NCBI GenBank assembly: GCA_027489065.1
Contig: JAIYAM010000038.1
Span: 50,089-114,088, forward strand
DNA from: Erythrobacteraceae bacterium
Lineage (GTDB): Bacteria; Pseudomonadota; Alphaproteobacteria; Sphingomonadales; Sphingomonadaceae
Reading direction: 5' to 3'
Length of the DNA stretch: 64,000 bases
The translations under genes were made by a program, and so were the position numbers. This document shows, piece after piece, positions 45,049-56,340 of this stretch. The notes under the pieces were generated by a model, which saw nothing but the letters and a program-made list of their open reading frames with translations, searched no databases and was not told the DNA's origin. The first letter of the stretch is position 1. Each line of letters starts with the position of its first letter.

Positions 45049-45314
45049 CTGGGCTTCCCGATTATCTGCGACGCTTGCCGTATCTGTTCTATACGTTCGC
45101 GGCTTTGTTGTTCGTGTGGAACCTTGCCAATCAATGGTTGAATATCAATGCCATGGCAACCTTTTCGGACGTTTCGCTAGAGCAGGTGGAAGGCTACCAG
45201 AAATCGGTCGCAATCTACGGTGCTGTCGTCGAAGCGGCTTACATGGTCGCGAACGGTGCGATGCTGCACGTTCTCATCGCCATATTTGATAAGCTGAAAG
45301 GCTCGGGCGAATGA
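45045..45314 (+). CDS. Small membrane protein between nuoG and nuoH, gene 2 (89 aa, low GC)
   Basis: An 89-residue protein. An amphipathic N-terminus ([15 protein letters not shown]) leads into a TM helix (about 14-30), then a polar stretch with [12 protein letters not shown], and a second hydrophobic helix ([25 protein letters not shown]). It overlaps both neighbours by ATGA. Hand counts give 29/60 and 27/60 G+C for 45061-45180, well under the nuo genes around it, so it looks like a recent arrival wired neatly into the operon. Function unknown. Confidence 0.7.
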   Translation: MTGLPDYLRRLPYLFYTFAALLFVWNLANQWLNINAMATFSDVSLEQVEGYQKSVAIYGAVVEAAYMVANGAMLHVLIAIFDKLKGSGE

Positions 45315-46441
45315 CCGCCTTCTTCCAATCCCTCGGCCTCAGCTATGATTGGGCCTGGACCGTCGCGACGCTCGCGGGGATTTTGATCATCTCGCTGCTC
45401 GTGATGTTCAGCGTTGCCATGGTCATCTATGTCGACCGCAAGGTGCTGGGCGCGATCATGTTGCGGCGCGGGCCGAATGTGGTCGGGCCGTTCGGGCTGC
45501 TCCAATCCTTCGCCGACGGCCTCAAGGTCTTCCTGCAGGAAACGATCATTCCGAGCGCGGCGAACAAGGGCATCTTCCTGCTCGCGCCGATCATCACCTT
45601 CACGGTGGCGCTCGCGGCCTGGGCGGTGATCCCGTTCTCGGCGGGCGTGGTGCTGTCCGACATCAATGTCGGCCTGCTCTACATCCTCGCGATCTCGTCG
45701 ATGGGCGTTTACGGCGTGGTGATGAGCGGGTGGGCGTCGAACTCCAAATACCCGTTCTTTTCGGCGATGCGCGCGTCGGCGCAGATGATCTCCTACGAGG
45801 TCTCGATCGGCTTCGTGCTGGTCTGCGTCGTGCTGTTCGCGGGCACCTTCAACCTCAGCGGCATCGTCAATGCGCAGCAGGGCTTCGGCCTCGGCTTCAT
45901 CAACGCCTATGTCGTCCACCCGCTGCTCTTCCCGATGTGGGTGGTGTTCTTCATCTCCTCGCTGGCCGAAACCGCGCGCGCGCCCTTCGACCTTACCGAG
46001 GCCGAGAGCGAGCTCGTTGCGGGCTACCAGACCGAATATTCCTCGATGAGCTTCGCGCTGTTCTGGCTCGGCGAGTATGCGAACATCCTCCTGATGTGCT
46101 CATTGAACACGCTCCTGTTCTGGGGCGGGTGGCTGCCGCCGGTCGACTGGGCGCCGCTCTACCTCGTGCCGGGGATCATCTGGTTCCTGCTTAAGACCTT
46201 CATGTTCTTCTTCATGTTCAGCTGGATCTGGGCGACCGTGCCGCGGTATCGCTATGACCAGCTGATGCGTCTCGGGTGGAAGGTGTTCCTGCCGATGAGC
46301 CTGCTGTTCGTTGCGGCAACCAGCGGTTACCTCATGGCGACGGGGCATTTCGACAGGGTCGCGGCGCCTGCCGCCACCGACACCTCCACCATTGTCCATT
46401 CCAACCCCGCGCAGCCCAAGGCTGTGAGAGGCCAGTCATGA
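45311..46441 (+). CDS. nuoH: NADH-quinone oxidoreductase subunit H
   Basis: A 376-residue polytopic subunit (ND1) at the quinone entry site. Family motifs seen: [20 protein letters not shown], the acidic loop [20 protein letters not shown] and the cytoplasmic [11 protein letters not shown] (each in part). It starts with ATGA overlap after the low-GC small gene and ends overlapping nuoI. The C-terminal 25 residues are a short polar extension. Confidence 0.97.
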   Translation: MTAFFQSLGLSYDWAWTVATLAGILIISLLVMFSVAMVIYVDRKVLGAIMLRRGPNVVGPFGLLQSFADGLKVFLQETIIPSAANKGIFLLAPIITFTVALAAWAVIPFSAGVVLSDINVGLLYILAISSMGVYGVVMSGWASNSKYPFFSAMRASAQMISYEVSIGFVLVCVVLFAGTFNLSGIVNAQQGFGLGFINAYVVHPLLFPMWVVFFISSLAETARAPFDLTEAESELVAGYQTEYSSMSFALFWLGEYANILLMCSLNTLLFWGGWLPPVDWAPLYLVPGIIWFLLKTFMFFFMFSWIWATVPRYRYDQLMRLGWKVFLPMSLLFVAATSGYLMATGHFDRVAAPAATDTSTIVHSNPAQPKAVRGQS

Positions 46442-46926
46442 CCACCGTTGCCCACCTCATCAAGAGCTTCACCCTCTGGGAGTTCCTCAAGGCGCACGCC
46501 TTGACGCTGAAGTATTTCTTCAAGCCCAAGGTGACGATCAACTACCCCTTCGAGAAGGCGCCGCTCTCGCCCCGTTTCCGCGGCGAGCATGTGCTGCGGC
46601 GCTATCCCAACGGGGAGGAACGCTGCATCGCGTGCAAGCTGTGCGAGGCCGTCTGCCCCGCGCAGGCGATCACCATCGAGAGCGAACCGCGCGAGGACGG
46701 CAGCAGGCGGACCACCCGCTACGATCTCGACATGACCAAGTGCATCTTCTGCGGCTTCTGCCAGGAAGCCTGCCCGGTCGACGCGATCGTGGAAGGGCCG
46801 AACTTCGAATACTCGACCGAAACCCGCGAAGAGCTGCTTTACGACAAGGCCAAGCTGCTCGCGAACGGTGACAAATGGGAACGGGCCATCGCGGCCAACC
46901 TTGAAGCCGACGCGCCCTACCGCTAG
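46438..46926 (+). CDS. nuoI: NADH-quinone oxidoreductase subunit I
   Basis: A 162-residue 23-kDa subunit holding two [4Fe-4S] clusters, N6a and N6b, with motifs [12 protein letters not shown] and [12 protein letters not shown]. The start overlaps the nuoH stop by ATGA. A 165-base gap follows, the only sizable break in the operon. Confidence 0.97.
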   Translation: MTTVAHLIKSFTLWEFLKAHALTLKYFFKPKVTINYPFEKAPLSPRFRGEHVLRRYPNGEERCIACKLCEAVCPAQAITIESEPREDGSRRTTRYDLDMTKCIFCGFCQEACPVDAIVEGPNFEYSTETREELLYDKAKLLANGDKWERAIAANLEADAPYR

Positions 46927-47091
46927 GGCGCGCGGCGACGAGGGGAACGGGTCAGAATTATCGTCACTCCGGCGCCGAGGGAATCGCGGCACCGGGGCAA
47001 AGCTTGGACTAAGGGATCACATTGCCGCTTTCCGGACTCCGGCTGCCCGTACTTCTTGGGTGCCGGGGTCACTGATCGGCGGAGACACATC

Positions 47092-47715
47092 ATGATACAG
47101 GCCATCGCCTTCTATTTCTTCGCGGCCATCGTGGTTGCCAGCGCCGTCATGGTGATCTGGTCGCGCAACCCCGTGCACTCGGTGCTGTGGCTGATCCTCG
47201 CGTTCTTCAACGCGGCCGGCCTGATGGTGCTGCTGGGCGCCGAGTTCATCGCGATGCTGCTGGTGATCGTCTATGTCGGCGCGGTGGCCGTGCTGTTCCT
47301 GTTCGTGGTCATGATGCTCGACATCGATTTTGCCGAAATGCGCGCAGGCTTCAGCCGCAACGCGCCGCTCGGCCTTGCAATCGCCGCGGTGCTGCTGGCC
47401 GAGCTGCTGCTGGCGGTGGGCGCTTACAACGCGGGCGGTCTCCAGCTGGGCACCCCGCAGGACCGCCTCGCGCAGGCTGCGGACACGAGCAACATCGCCG
47501 CCCTCGGCGCGCTGCTCTATGGCAAGTACATCGTGCTGTTCGAGATCGCGGGGATCATCCTGCTGGTGGCGATGATCGGCGCGATCGTGCTGACCTTCCA
47601 GCCGCCCAAGCCCGGCGCCCGCGCGCGGCAGGATGTCGGCAAGCAGATCAGCCGCCGCCCGGAAGATGCAACTGTCATGAAGAGCCCGGAAGTCGGGCAG
47701 GGGATCGAGCTGTGA
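47092..47715 (+). CDS. nuoJ: NADH-quinone oxidoreductase subunit J
   Basis: A 207-residue, five-TM membrane subunit (ND6). The pi-bulge helix region reads [21 protein letters not shown] (in part). The ATG at 47092 follows CGGAGACACATC; an in-frame start 36 bases upstream adds Arg-rich sequence and is rejected. The C-terminal tail is charged. The stop overlaps nuoK by GTGA. Confidence 0.96.
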   Translation: MIQAIAFYFFAAIVVASAVMVIWSRNPVHSVLWLILAFFNAAGLMVLLGAEFIAMLLVIVYVGAVAVLFLFVVMMLDIDFAEMRAGFSRNAPLGLAIAAVLLAELLLAVGAYNAGGLQLGTPQDRLAQAADTSNIAALGALLYGKYIVLFEIAGIILLVAMIGAIVLTFQPPKPGARARQDVGKQISRRPEDATVMKSPEVGQGIEL

Positions 47716-48017
47716 TTGGCATCGAACATTACCTCACCGTGGGCGCGATCCTTTTCGTGCTCGGCGTGCTGGGGATCTTCCTCAACCGCAAGAACGTGAT
47801 CGTCATCCTGATGGCGGTCGAACTGATCCTGCTCGCGGTGAACATCAACCTCGTGGCGTTCAGCGCCTTCATGCAGGATCTGGCCGGACAGGTCTTCGCG
47901 ATGCTGGTGCTGACCGTGGCCGCAGCCGAGGCGGCGATCGGCCTTGCGATCCTGGTGATCTATTTCCGCACCCGCGGCTCCATCGCGGTCGACGATATCA
48001 ACCGGATGAAGGGGTAA
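47712..48017 (+). CDS. nuoK: NADH-quinone oxidoreductase subunit K
   Basis: A 101-residue three-TM subunit (ND4L) with GTG start overlapping nuoJ. The conserved Glu residues for proton transfer are in [13 protein letters not shown] and [11 protein letters not shown]. Length is exactly normal for the family. Confidence 0.96.
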   Translation: MIGIEHYLTVGAILFVLGVLGIFLNRKNVIVILMAVELILLAVNINLVAFSAFMQDLAGQVFAMLVLTVAAAEAAIGLAILVIYFRTRGSIAVDDINRMKG

Positions 48018-48024
48018 GACGCCC

Positions 48025-50082
48025 GTGCATCCGATCCTGATCATCGTTTTCGCGCCGCTCGCTGCTGCCCTTATCGCGGGCCTGGGCAATCGCTTTATCG
48101 GCAATGTCGCGGCCAAGTCCGTGACCACAGCGGGGCTGTTCCTCGCTGCGGGCCTGAGCTGGCCGATCTTCCTCGGCTTCCTCGGCGGCACCGCGACGCC
48201 GGAAGTCGTCCCCGTCCTGAAGTGGGTGCAGAGCGGCTCGCTCACCTTCGACTGGGCGCTGCGGGTCGACACCATGACCGCGATCATGCTGGTGGTGATC
48301 AACTCGGTCTCCGCGCTCGTGCACCTCTATTCCTGGGGCTACATGGACGAGGACCCGGACCAGCCGCGGTTCTTCGCCTATCTCTCGCTGTTCACCTTCG
48401 CGATGCTGATGCTGGTGACCGCCGACAACCTCGTGCAGATGTTTTTCGGATGGGAAGGGGTGGGCCTTGCGTCCTATCTCCTCATCGGCTTCTGGTTCAG
48501 GAAGCCCTCTGCGGGCGCGGCGGCGATCAAGGCTTTCGTGGTCAACCGCGTCGGCGACCTCGGTTTCATGCTCGGCATCTTCGGCACCTATCTGGTGTTC
48601 CAGACGACCTCGATCCCCGAGATCCTCGCAGCGGCCCCATCAATGAGCGGTTCGACGATCACCTTCGTCGGCATGCGCCTCTACACGATGGATATCCTGT
48701 GCATCCTCCTGTTCATCGGAGCGATGGGCAAGTCGGCGCAGCTGGGCCTGCACACCTGGCTGCCGGACGCGATGGAAGGCCCGACACCGGTCTCCGCGCT
48801 GATCCACGCTGCGACCATGGTCACTGCCGGCGTGTTCATGGTGTGCCGCCTCTCGCCGATGTTCGAGACCGCGCCGACCGCGCTGACCATCGTCACCATC
48901 GTCGGCGCTGCGACCTGCTTCTTTGCCGCCACGATCGGCACGACGCAGTGGGACATCAAGCGGGTGATCGCCTATTCGACCTGCTCGCAGCTCGGCTACA
49001 TGTTCTTCGCCGCGGGCGTCGGCGCTTACGGCGCAGCGATGTTCCACCTGTTCACCCACGCCTTCTTCAAGGCGCTGCTGTTCCTTGGTGCAGGCTCGGT
49101 GATCCATGCGATGCACCACGAGCAGGACATGCGCTATTACGGCGCCCTTCGTAAGCACATCCCGCTGACCTTCTGGGCGATGCTCGCAGGCACGCTGGCG
49201 ATTACCGGGGTTGGCATCATCGGCGTGTTCGGCTTTGCGGGTTTCTATTCCAAGGACGCGATCCTCGAGGCTGCCTTCGCACGCGGCAACGGAGCGGGCC
49301 AGTTCGCCTTCTGGGCGGGCGCGATCGCCGCGCTGCTGACCAGCTTCTATTCGTGGCGCCTGATGTTCCTGACCTTCTGGGGCAAGCCGCGCTGGGCGCT
49401 CTCGGAGCACATCCAGCACGCGGTTCACGATGGGCACCACGACGGCGACCACGGCAACGCCGCCAGCCAGGAGCACGCCGGGCACGACGCGCATCACGCT
49501 GTTCCCTCGGCACACGAGGACGACGGCACGGCGGGCTACCACCCGCATGAGAGCCCTGCTTCGATGTTGCTCCCGCTCGGCATCCTGAGTCTCGGCGCGA
49601 TCTTCGCGGGCTTCGTGTTCCACCACCAGTTCATCGACGATGCAGCGTTCTGGAACGGCGCGATCTTCTATAACGAAGACCTGATCCACGCGATGCACGG
49701 TGTGCCGCTGTGGGTGAAGCTGACCGCGACTGTGGTGATGGCTGCAGGCCTTGCGGGCGCGTATCTCGCCTACATCGCCAAGCCCGACATCCCGGGCAAG
49801 TTCGTCGCCGCCTTCGGACCCTTGCACAACTTCGTGTTCCGCAAGTGGTACTTCGACGAGCTCTATGACGCGATCTTCGTCAAGCCCGCCTTCGCCTTCG
49901 GCCGCGCCTTCTGGAAGCTCGGCGATGTCGGCACGATCGACCGCGTCGGCCCCAATGGCATCGCCTGGGTGGTGAACCGTTCGGCGGTCGCGGCCAAGTC
50001 GATCCAGTCGGGCTACGTCTACACCTACGCGCTGATCATGCTGCTCGGGCTGGTCGCCGCTGTCACCTACGTTCTGCTTTAG
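48025..50082 (+). CDS. nuoL: NADH-quinone oxidoreductase subunit L
   Basis: A 685-residue antiporter-like proton-pumping subunit (ND5) with the distal lateral helix. Motifs include [19 protein letters not shown] and [13 protein letters not shown] (each in part). It starts with GTG at 48025. A loop at about residues 461-510 is unusually rich in His (13 in some 48 residues, with HH pairs) and Asp, probably solvent-exposed and metal-binding. It is followed by nuoM after 14 bases. Confidence 0.97.
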   Translation: MHPILIIVFAPLAAALIAGLGNRFIGNVAAKSVTTAGLFLAAGLSWPIFLGFLGGTATPEVVPVLKWVQSGSLTFDWALRVDTMTAIMLVVINSVSALVHLYSWGYMDEDPDQPRFFAYLSLFTFAMLMLVTADNLVQMFFGWEGVGLASYLLIGFWFRKPSAGAAAIKAFVVNRVGDLGFMLGIFGTYLVFQTTSIPEILAAAPSMSGSTITFVGMRLYTMDILCILLFIGAMGKSAQLGLHTWLPDAMEGPTPVSALIHAATMVTAGVFMVCRLSPMFETAPTALTIVTIVGAATCFFAATIGTTQWDIKRVIAYSTCSQLGYMFFAAGVGAYGAAMFHLFTHAFFKALLFLGAGSVIHAMHHEQDMRYYGALRKHIPLTFWAMLAGTLAITGVGIIGVFGFAGFYSKDAILEAAFARGNGAGQFAFWAGAIAALLTSFYSWRLMFLTFWGKPRWALSEHIQHAVHDGHHDGDHGNAASQEHAGHDAHHAVPSAHEDDGTAGYHPHESPASMLLPLGILSLGAIFAGFVFHHQFIDDAAFWNGAIFYNEDLIHAMHGVPLWVKLTATVVMAAGLAGAYLAYIAKPDIPGKFVAAFGPLHNFVFRKWYFDELYDAIFVKPAFAFGRAFWKLGDVGTIDRVGPNGIAWVVNRSAVAAKSIQSGYVYTYALIMLLGLVAAVTYVLL

Positions 50083-50096
50083 GAGCGCGCTTCGTA

Positions 50097-51662
50097 ATGG
50101 AAGGCCTTCCCATCCTGTCGCTGATGATGCTCGTGCCGCTGGCTGGCGCGGTGGCGTGCCTGTTCTCGGGTGCCAGCGCGGCCCGCTGGATCGCGCTCGG
50201 GGCGACGCTCGTCACCTTCGTTCTCGGCGTGATGCTGTGGTCGAATTACCAGATCGGCGGGCCGCAGTGGCAGTTCACCGAGCGCGCCGCGCTGTTCGCT
50301 GGCTTCTCCTGGGCGCTGGGGATCGACGGTATCGCGCTGATGCTGATCATGCTCAGCGTGTTCCTGATGCCGATCTGCATTCTTGCCAGCTGGGATTCGG
50401 TCACCAAGCGCGTCGGCGAATACATGGCGGCCTTCCTGTTCATGGAAGTGCTGATGATCGGCACCTTCGCCGCCCAGGACCTGTTCCTGTTCTACGTCTT
50501 CTTCGAGGCGGGCCTGATCCCGATGTACCTCATCATCGGGGTGTGGGGCGGGGACAACCGCATCTACGCGAGCTACAAGTTCTTCCTCTATACGCTGTTC
50601 GGCTCGGTGCTGATGCTGATCGCGATGTTCTGGATGGTCGCCGCAGCCGGCACCTCCGACATCCCGACGCTGATGCAATACGGCTTCCCTGCGAGTGCGC
50701 AGACGTGGCTGTGGCTCGCCTTCTTCGCGAGCTTCGCGGTCAAGGTGCCGATGTGGCCGCTCCACACCTGGCTCCCCGACGCGCACGTGCAGGCGCCGAC
50801 CGCAGGGTCGGTGATCCTTGCCGGCGTGCTGCTCAAGCTCGGCGGCTATGGCTTCATCCGCTTCAGCCTGCCGATGTTCCCCGAGGCTTCGGCCGAGTGG
50901 GCGTGGCTGGTCTTCGCCCTGTCGATGATCGCGGTGGTCTACACCTCGCTGGTCGCGCTGGTGCAGTCCGACATGAAGAAGCTGATCGCCTATTCCTCAG
51001 TCGCGCACATGGCGATCGTCACCGTCGGCCTGTTCGCCTTCAACGTGCAGGGGCTGGAAGGCGCGATGATCGTCATGCTGAGCCACGGTCTGGTGTCGGG
51101 CGCACTGTTCCTGTGCGTGGGCGTGATCTACGATCGCCTCCACACCCGTGAGATCGCGCGCTACGGCGGCCTTGCGATCAACATGCCCTATTACGCGCTG
51201 TTCTTCCTGCTCTTCACCATGGCGAGCATCGGGCTTCCGGGGACGAGCGGCTTCGTCGGCGAGTTTCTGGCGCTGGCAGGCATCTACCAGACCTCGAGCC
51301 TCGTCGCGCTGGTCTCGACCACCGGGATCATCCTCGGCGCGGCCTACATGCTCTACCTTTACCGCCGCGTCGCCTTTGGTGGGCAGGTCAATGAAGACGC
51401 CGCCGCGATGTCGGACATTTCGGCGCGCGAGTGGGCGATGATGGCTCCGATCGCCGCAGCGGTGCTGTGGATGGGGGTCTATCCCGAAAGCTTCCTCGCG
51501 CCGATGCGCGCCGATATCGCCGCGCTCGACGCCCGGCTTTCGGCGGCTGCTCCGGTGGGCGATGCGCGATTGGCGCCAGGCGCTCCGCGTGAGCACGCCG
51601 CCAATGCGATGGAGCATCACGAGGGCTCCGAGACTTCGAGCGCCAAGGAGGGCGCGCACTGA
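50097..51662 (+). CDS. nuoM: NADH-quinone oxidoreductase subunit M
   Basis: A 521-residue antiporter-like subunit (ND4). Hallmarks are the membrane Glu in [19 protein letters not shown], the Lys helix [20 protein letters not shown] and IAYSSVAHM (each in part). About 14 TM helices are expected. The C-terminal tail is charged and His-containing ([12 protein letters not shown]). It overlaps nuoN by one base (TGATG). Confidence 0.97.
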   Translation: MEGLPILSLMMLVPLAGAVACLFSGASAARWIALGATLVTFVLGVMLWSNYQIGGPQWQFTERAALFAGFSWALGIDGIALMLIMLSVFLMPICILASWDSVTKRVGEYMAAFLFMEVLMIGTFAAQDLFLFYVFFEAGLIPMYLIIGVWGGDNRIYASYKFFLYTLFGSVLMLIAMFWMVAAAGTSDIPTLMQYGFPASAQTWLWLAFFASFAVKVPMWPLHTWLPDAHVQAPTAGSVILAGVLLKLGGYGFIRFSLPMFPEASAEWAWLVFALSMIAVVYTSLVALVQSDMKKLIAYSSVAHMAIVTVGLFAFNVQGLEGAMIVMLSHGLVSGALFLCVGVIYDRLHTREIARYGGLAINMPYYALFFLLFTMASIGLPGTSGFVGEFLALAGIYQTSSLVALVSTTGIILGAAYMLYLYRRVAFGGQVNEDAAAMSDISAREWAMMAPIAAAVLWMGVYPESFLAPMRADIAALDARLSAAAPVGDARLAPGAPREHAANAMEHHEGSETSSAKEGAH

Positions 51663-53140
51663 TGGATTTCGCCGCTTCTTTCGCCCTCGTCCTGCCCGAG
51701 CTGGTGCTGACCGGCGCAGGCCTCGTGCTGCTGCTCGTCGCTGCCTGGGGCGGAGACAAGGCCGGGCGCCCGATCGCCATCGCCGCTGCCGCCGCGCTGT
51801 TCGCTGCGGGGATCCTGCTGGTGCCGGCCCTGCACACCGGGGCTGATGGCCCTGCGACGCTGGCCTTCGGCGGTCTCATGAAGATCGACAGCTTTGCGCT
51901 GTTCGCCAAGGCGCTGATCTACCTCGCCGCGATTGCTGCGCTGATGATTGCGCCCGCCTTCTTCGACAGCCCGTCTGCGGGCACCGAGCGCGGGATGCGC
52001 GCCGAGTACCCGGTGCTTATCCTGTTCTCGAGCGTTGGCATGAGCATCATGGCTTCGGCCAGCGATTTTATGACGCTCTACCTCGGGCTCGAGCTGACCA
52101 GTCTCACCTCCTACGTGCTCGCCGCGATCCTGCGCCGCGACACGCGCTCGGGCGAGGCGGGGCTCAAGTATTTCGTGCTCGGCGCGCTGGCTTCGGGCAT
52201 CCTGCTTTACGGGATGAGCCTGCTTTACGGCTTCACCGGCGGCACAGCCTTCACTGCCGTGCGCGCTGGCCTGACCGGCGAGATGGGCACCGGCGCGCTG
52301 TTCGGGGTGATCTTCGTGCTTTCGGGCCTCGCTTTCAAGATCAGCGCCGTGCCGTTCCACATGTGGACCCCCGACGTTTACGAAGGCGCGCCGACCCCGG
52401 TCACCGCCTTCTTCTCGACCGCGCCCAAGGTTGCCGCCGTGGCGCTGACCGCGCGCGTGGTGTTCGAGGTGTTCGGCGCGCAGGTCGCCGCGTGGCAGCA
52501 GATCGTGATGTTCATGGCGCTCGCCTCGATCATCTTCGGCGCGCTGGGGGCCATCGGGCAGGAGAACCTGAAGCGCCTGCTCGCCTATTCCTCGATCAAC
52601 AATATCGGCTTCATCCTGCTCGGCCTCGCGGTGGCGAATGCCGACGGGGCGAGCGCCATGCTGGTCTACCTGTTCATCTATGTCGCGATGAGCATCGGCA
52701 GCTTCGCCGCGCTGCTCATGCTGCGGGGCGAGGACGGGACGCTCTACGAAACCTTCGCCGATATTCGCGGGCTCTCGGTCACGCGGCCCGCGATTGCATG
52801 GGCGCTGCTGATGTTCATGTTCAGCCTCGCGGGCATTCCGCCGCTGCTCGGCTTCTACAGCAAGTTCGTGGTCTTCCAGGCCACCATCGAGGCCGGGCTC
52901 GTCGCCTTCGGCGCCATCGCCATCGCGGCCAGCGTGATCGGGGCCTTCTACTACATCAAGTTCGTCAAGGTGATGTTCTTCGATGAGCCTGCGGGCGTGA
53001 TCACCGGCAAGAGCGGGGCGGCGCACTGGGTGCTGCTCGGGCTGACCGCGCTGATCGTCTCGCCGCTGGGCTATCTTCTGACGCCCTCGCTGACCGACCT
53101 TGCCGACAAGGCCGCCGCTTCGCTGTTCCTCGCCGTTTGA
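51662..53140 (+). CDS. nuoN: NADH-quinone oxidoreductase subunit N
   Basis: A 492-residue antiporter-like subunit (ND2), last of the complex I set. Motifs include YLGLELTSLTSYVL, FKISAVPFHMWTPDVYEGAPT and LAYSSINNIGF (each in part). Its stop overlaps the TTG start of birA, and the operon continues into cofactor genes. Confidence 0.97.
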   Translation: MDFAASFALVLPELVLTGAGLVLLLVAAWGGDKAGRPIAIAAAAALFAAGILLVPALHTGADGPATLAFGGLMKIDSFALFAKALIYLAAIAALMIAPAFFDSPSAGTERGMRAEYPVLILFSSVGMSIMASASDFMTLYLGLELTSLTSYVLAAILRRDTRSGEAGLKYFVLGALASGILLYGMSLLYGFTGGTAFTAVRAGLTGEMGTGALFGVIFVLSGLAFKISAVPFHMWTPDVYEGAPTPVTAFFSTAPKVAAVALTARVVFEVFGAQVAAWQQIVMFMALASIIFGALGAIGQENLKRLLAYSSINNIGFILLGLAVANADGASAMLVYLFIYVAMSIGSFAALLMLRGEDGTLYETFADIRGLSVTRPAIAWALLMFMFSLAGIPPLLGFYSKFVVFQATIEAGLVAFGAIAIAASVIGAFYYIKFVKVMFFDEPAGVITGKSGAAHWVLLGLTALIVSPLGYLLTPSLTDLADKAAASLFLAV

Positions 53141-53847
53141 TCCGGATCGCCCCACAGACCGGCTCGACCAACGCCGACTGCGCCGCGGCGATCCGTTCGG
53201 GCGAGGGCTGGGCCGAAGGCCAATGGCTGGTCGCCCGCCGTCAGACCGCAGGGCGCGGACGGCAGGGGCGCGAATGGTTCGACGGCGCGGGCAATTTCAT
53301 GGGATCGACCGCCGTGCTGCTGGGGGAGGGTGGCCCTCCGCCTGCCTCGCTGAGCTTCGTCGCCGCGCTTGCGGTGCGCGATGCGGCGGCCGCAGCGCTG
53401 CCGGATGATGGACAGCTGGGCCTCAAGTGGCCCAACGACGTGCTTCTGGACGGCGGCAAGCTCTCGGGCATCCTCCTCGAGATGGTGCGGGGCCATATCG
53501 TGGTCGGCATCGGGGTGAACCTCGCCCGCGCGCCCGATCTGCCCGACCGCAAGACGGCTGCGCTCGCGGACGTCATCGCTCCGCCGACCCTTGAGGATTT
53601 CGCCGCCAGTCTGGCCGCCGCCTTCGACCGGCGCCTCGAAAGCTGGCGCACCTACGGCCTCGGCGCGACGCTTCAGGCGTTTCTTGCCGGCTCGATCCAC
53701 GCGGCGGGCTCGCCCGTAACTGTCCACGACACCGACGGATCGATCCTCAGCGGCTCCTTAGCCGGGCTCGAGGAAAGCGACGGCGCCTTGCGGCTGCGCT
53801 TGGCGGATGGCAGCGAACGTGTCATTCGCGCCGGGGACATCTCGTAA
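53137..53847 (+). CDS. birA: Biotin--[acetyl-CoA-carboxylase] ligase
   Basis: A 236-residue biotin protein ligase that activates biotin to biotinyl-AMP and attaches it to carboxylase. Motifs seen are TGSTNADC, the adenylate loop [19 protein letters not shown] and GKLSGILLE. There is no N-terminal helix-turn-helix, so it is the monofunctional, non-repressor type. The start codon is TTG at 53137, overlapping nuoN (TTGA); no better start is available. Confidence 0.94.
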   Translation: MIRIAPQTGSTNADCAAAIRSGEGWAEGQWLVARRQTAGRGRQGREWFDGAGNFMGSTAVLLGEGGPPPASLSFVAALAVRDAAAAALPDDGQLGLKWPNDVLLDGGKLSGILLEMVRGHIVVGIGVNLARAPDLPDRKTAALADVIAPPTLEDFAASLAAAFDRRLESWRTYGLGATLQAFLAGSIHAAGSPVTVHDTDGSILSGSLAGLEESDGALRLRLADGSERVIRAGDIS

Positions 53848-53864
53848 GCCAAGGAACCACTCGA

Positions 53865-54659
53865 ATGCTGCTCGCCGCCGATGTCGGGAACACCAATGTC
53901 GTCTTTGCGCTGTTTGCCTATGGCGAGGACGGCACGCACACGATCCGCGCGCGCTGGCGGATCGCCACCGATCCGCGCCGCACCGGCGACGAATATGCCG
54001 TGTGGCTGCTCCAGCTCCTCAAGATCGAGGGCGTGGAGCGCGACGCAATCAAGCAAATCATCGTCGCCTCGGTCGTGCCGCGCGCCGATCACAACCTCAC
54101 CGTATTGTGCGAGAAGTACTTCGGCATCACCCCGCTGTTCGCCGGGCAGGGTGCAGCGCGCTGGCGCTTCGAGATCGATGTCGACCAGCCCTCCTCGCTG
54201 GGCGCCGACCGCGCGCTCAACATCCTTGCCGCGCACCACAAGTATGGCGGCGATCTGATCATCGTCGATTTCGGCACCGCGACCAAGTTCGAGGCTGTCG
54301 ACTTCACAGGCGCCTACAAGGGCGGATCGATCGCGCCGGGGATCAACCTGTCGCTCGACGCGCTGGTCGGCAAGACCGCCAAGCTCCCGCGCATCGCCAT
54401 CAAGGCCCCCGCCAGCCGCAGCGTCATCGGCCGCAACACCGAAGACCAGATGCTGATCGGCGTCTTCTGGGGCTATGTCGCGATGATGGAAGGCATGGTC
54501 GGCAAGATGAAGACCGAAATCGGTCGCCCCGCAAAGGTTGTAGCCACCGGCGGGCTCGCCATATTGTTCGATGACGCGACGGAGATCTTCGATCACGTCG
54601 ATGCCGACCTGACGCTGGATGGCCTCGCCATCCTCGCGCGGCAGGCCGAAGCTGCCTGA
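53865..54659 (+). CDS. coaX: Type III pantothenate kinase
   Basis: A 264-residue CoaX-type kinase, first step of CoA synthesis. Motifs are [14 protein letters not shown], the phosphate-2 region [10 protein letters not shown], and [14 protein letters not shown]. The nuoN-birA-coaX-rnj order is common in alphaproteobacteria. It starts with ATG 17 bases after birA. Confidence 0.95.
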   Translation: MLLAADVGNTNVVFALFAYGEDGTHTIRARWRIATDPRRTGDEYAVWLLQLLKIEGVERDAIKQIIVASVVPRADHNLTVLCEKYFGITPLFAGQGAARWRFEIDVDQPSSLGADRALNILAAHHKYGGDLIIVDFGTATKFEAVDFTGAYKGGSIAPGINLSLDALVGKTAKLPRIAIKAPASRSVIGRNTEDQMLIGVFWGYVAMMEGMVGKMKTEIGRPAKVVATGGLAILFDDATEIFDHVDADLTLDGLAILARQAEAA

Positions 54660-54684
54660 CACCTCTCACAGAACCGGATACCCT

Positions 54685-56340
54685 TTGAAAAAAGATTTCA
54701 CTCCCGAAGACGAATTGCTGTTCCTCGCCCTTGGCGGCTCCGGAGAGATCGGCATGAACGTCAATCTCTACGGCTGCCAGGGCAAGTGGATCATGGTCGA
54801 CCTCGGCATGACCTTCTCGGGCAACGAATACCCCGGCGTTGAGCTGGTCTTCGCCGACCTCGACTTCATCGAGGAACGTCGGAAGGACCTGATCGGCATC
54901 GTGCTGACCCACGCGCACGAGGACCACATCGGCGCAGTGCCCTACTTCGCGGGCGACCTCGGCGTGCCGCTCTATGCCACGCCCTTCACCGCCGATCTGG
55001 TGGCGCGCAAGCTCGAGGAAGCGGGGCTGCTCGGCAAGGTCGAGCTCAACATCATCGAGGAAGACCACGGCGAGATCGAACTCGGGCCGTTCACGATCAC
55101 CTACCTGCCGCTTGCGCACTCGATCGCGGAAGGCAACGCCCTGCTGATCGACACGCCGCACGGGCGCATCTTCCACACCGGCGACTGGAAGCTCGATGAC
55201 GAACCGATCATCGGCGAGCCCACCACCGAGGAAGAACTCCGCGAAATCGGCGACGAGGGCGTGCTCGCGCTTGTCTGCGATTCGACCAACGTCTTCAACC
55301 CGAACGCCTCGGGCTCCGAAGGGGCGGTCCACCGCGCGTTGATGGAGGAGGTCGCGCGCCACAAGGGCAAGCGCGTCGTCGTCACCACCTTCGCCAGCAA
55401 CGTGGCGCGGCTCCAGACGCTGGGCGAGGTCGCGCGCGAAACCGGGCGGCAGCTGTGTGTCGCGGGCCGCTCGCTCGACCGGATCATCGAGGTGGCGCAG
55501 GACAATGGCTACCTTCAGGACTTCCCCAAGCCGGTCGACTTCGACACCGCGATGGGCCTGCCACGCGGCGAGATCCTGATCCTCGCGACCGGCGGGCAGG
55601 GCGAACCGCGCGCTGCGCTCGGACGGATGGCCGACAACAACCACCCCATTGATCTGGCGGCGGGCGACGTGGTGCTGTTCTCCTCGCGCCAGATCCCCGG
55701 CAACGAAATTGCGATCGGCAAGATCCAGAACCAGCTCGCCGCGCGGGGCATCCAGATGGTGACCGACCGGCAGGCGCTGATCCACGTCTCGGGCCACCCG
55801 GGGCGGCCGGAGCTGGAAGCGCTCTACAGCTGGCTCAAGCCCGAAATCCTCGTCCCCGTCCACGGCGAGATCCGCCACATGGCTGAACAGGCGCGCGTCG
55901 GGAAGGCCAGCGGCATTCCCGCTCAAGTGGTGCAGAAGAACGGCGATCTCGTCCGCCTTGCGCCGGGAAAGCCGGGCAAGGTCGCCGAAGTGCGCGCCGG
56001 GCGCCTGGTGCTTGACGGCGACATCATCTCGCCCGCCAACGGCGAGGCCATCACCATGCGCCGCCGCATCGCGGGCGAAGGCGTGCTGGTGGTCGTGCTC
56101 GCGCGCGGCGCCAAGCCGGTGATCGAGGCGATCGGCCTGCCGCTCGACGAGGACCTCCCCGATTTCCTCGAGGAAGCCGCGGGTGACGTGCTTACGGCGA
56201 TCAATCGACTCAAGGGCAAGGATGCCCGCGACGAGAGCGTGATCCGCGAGGCTGCGCGCCTTGCCGCGCGCCGCGCCGCGCAGCGCTGGTCGGGCAAGAA
56301 GCCGCAGGTGCGCGTGGTGATGCCGGGGGCCGCCGCCTGA
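54685..56340 (+). CDS. rnj: Ribonuclease J
   Basis: A 551-residue metallo-beta-lactamase/beta-CASP RNase with 5'-3' exonuclease and endonuclease activity. The metal-binding motif is LTHAHEDHIGA, with further ligands in LPLAHSIAEGN and FHTGDWKLD, and the beta-CASP motif C His is in VSGHPGRPE. The start is TTG at 54685 (MKKDFTPEDELL), in line with homologues; extending upstream runs into coaX. Having RNase J together with RNase E is typical of alphaproteobacteria. Confidence 0.94.
   Translation: MKKDFTPEDELLFLALGGSGEIGMNVNLYGCQGKWIMVDLGMTFSGNEYPGVELVFADLDFIEERRKDLIGIVLTHAHEDHIGAVPYFAGDLGVPLYATPFTADLVARKLEEAGLLGKVELNIIEEDHGEIELGPFTITYLPLAHSIAEGNALLIDTPHGRIFHTGDWKLDDEPIIGEPTTEEELREIGDEGVLALVCDSTNVFNPNASGSEGAVHRALMEEVARHKGKRVVVTTFASNVARLQTLGEVARETGRQLCVAGRSLDRIIEVAQDNGYLQDFPKPVDFDTAMGLPRGEILILATGGQGEPRAALGRMADNNHPIDLAAGDVVLFSSRQIPGNEIAIGKIQNQLAARGIQMVTDRQALIHVSGHPGRPELEALYSWLKPEILVPVHGEIRHMAEQARVGKASGIPAQVVQKNGDLVRLAPGKPGKVAEVRAGRLVLDGDIISPANGEAITMRRRIAGEGVLVVVLARGAKPVIEAIGLPLDEDLPDFLEEAAGDVLTAINRLKGKDARDESVIREAARLAARRAAQRWSGKKPQVRVVMPGAAA

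Noticed and set aside
47004..47032. TTGGAC as a -35 box in the nuoI-nuoJ gap
   Set aside because: At 17-base spacing the -10 position reads GCTTTC, a poor match, so I do not call a promoter.
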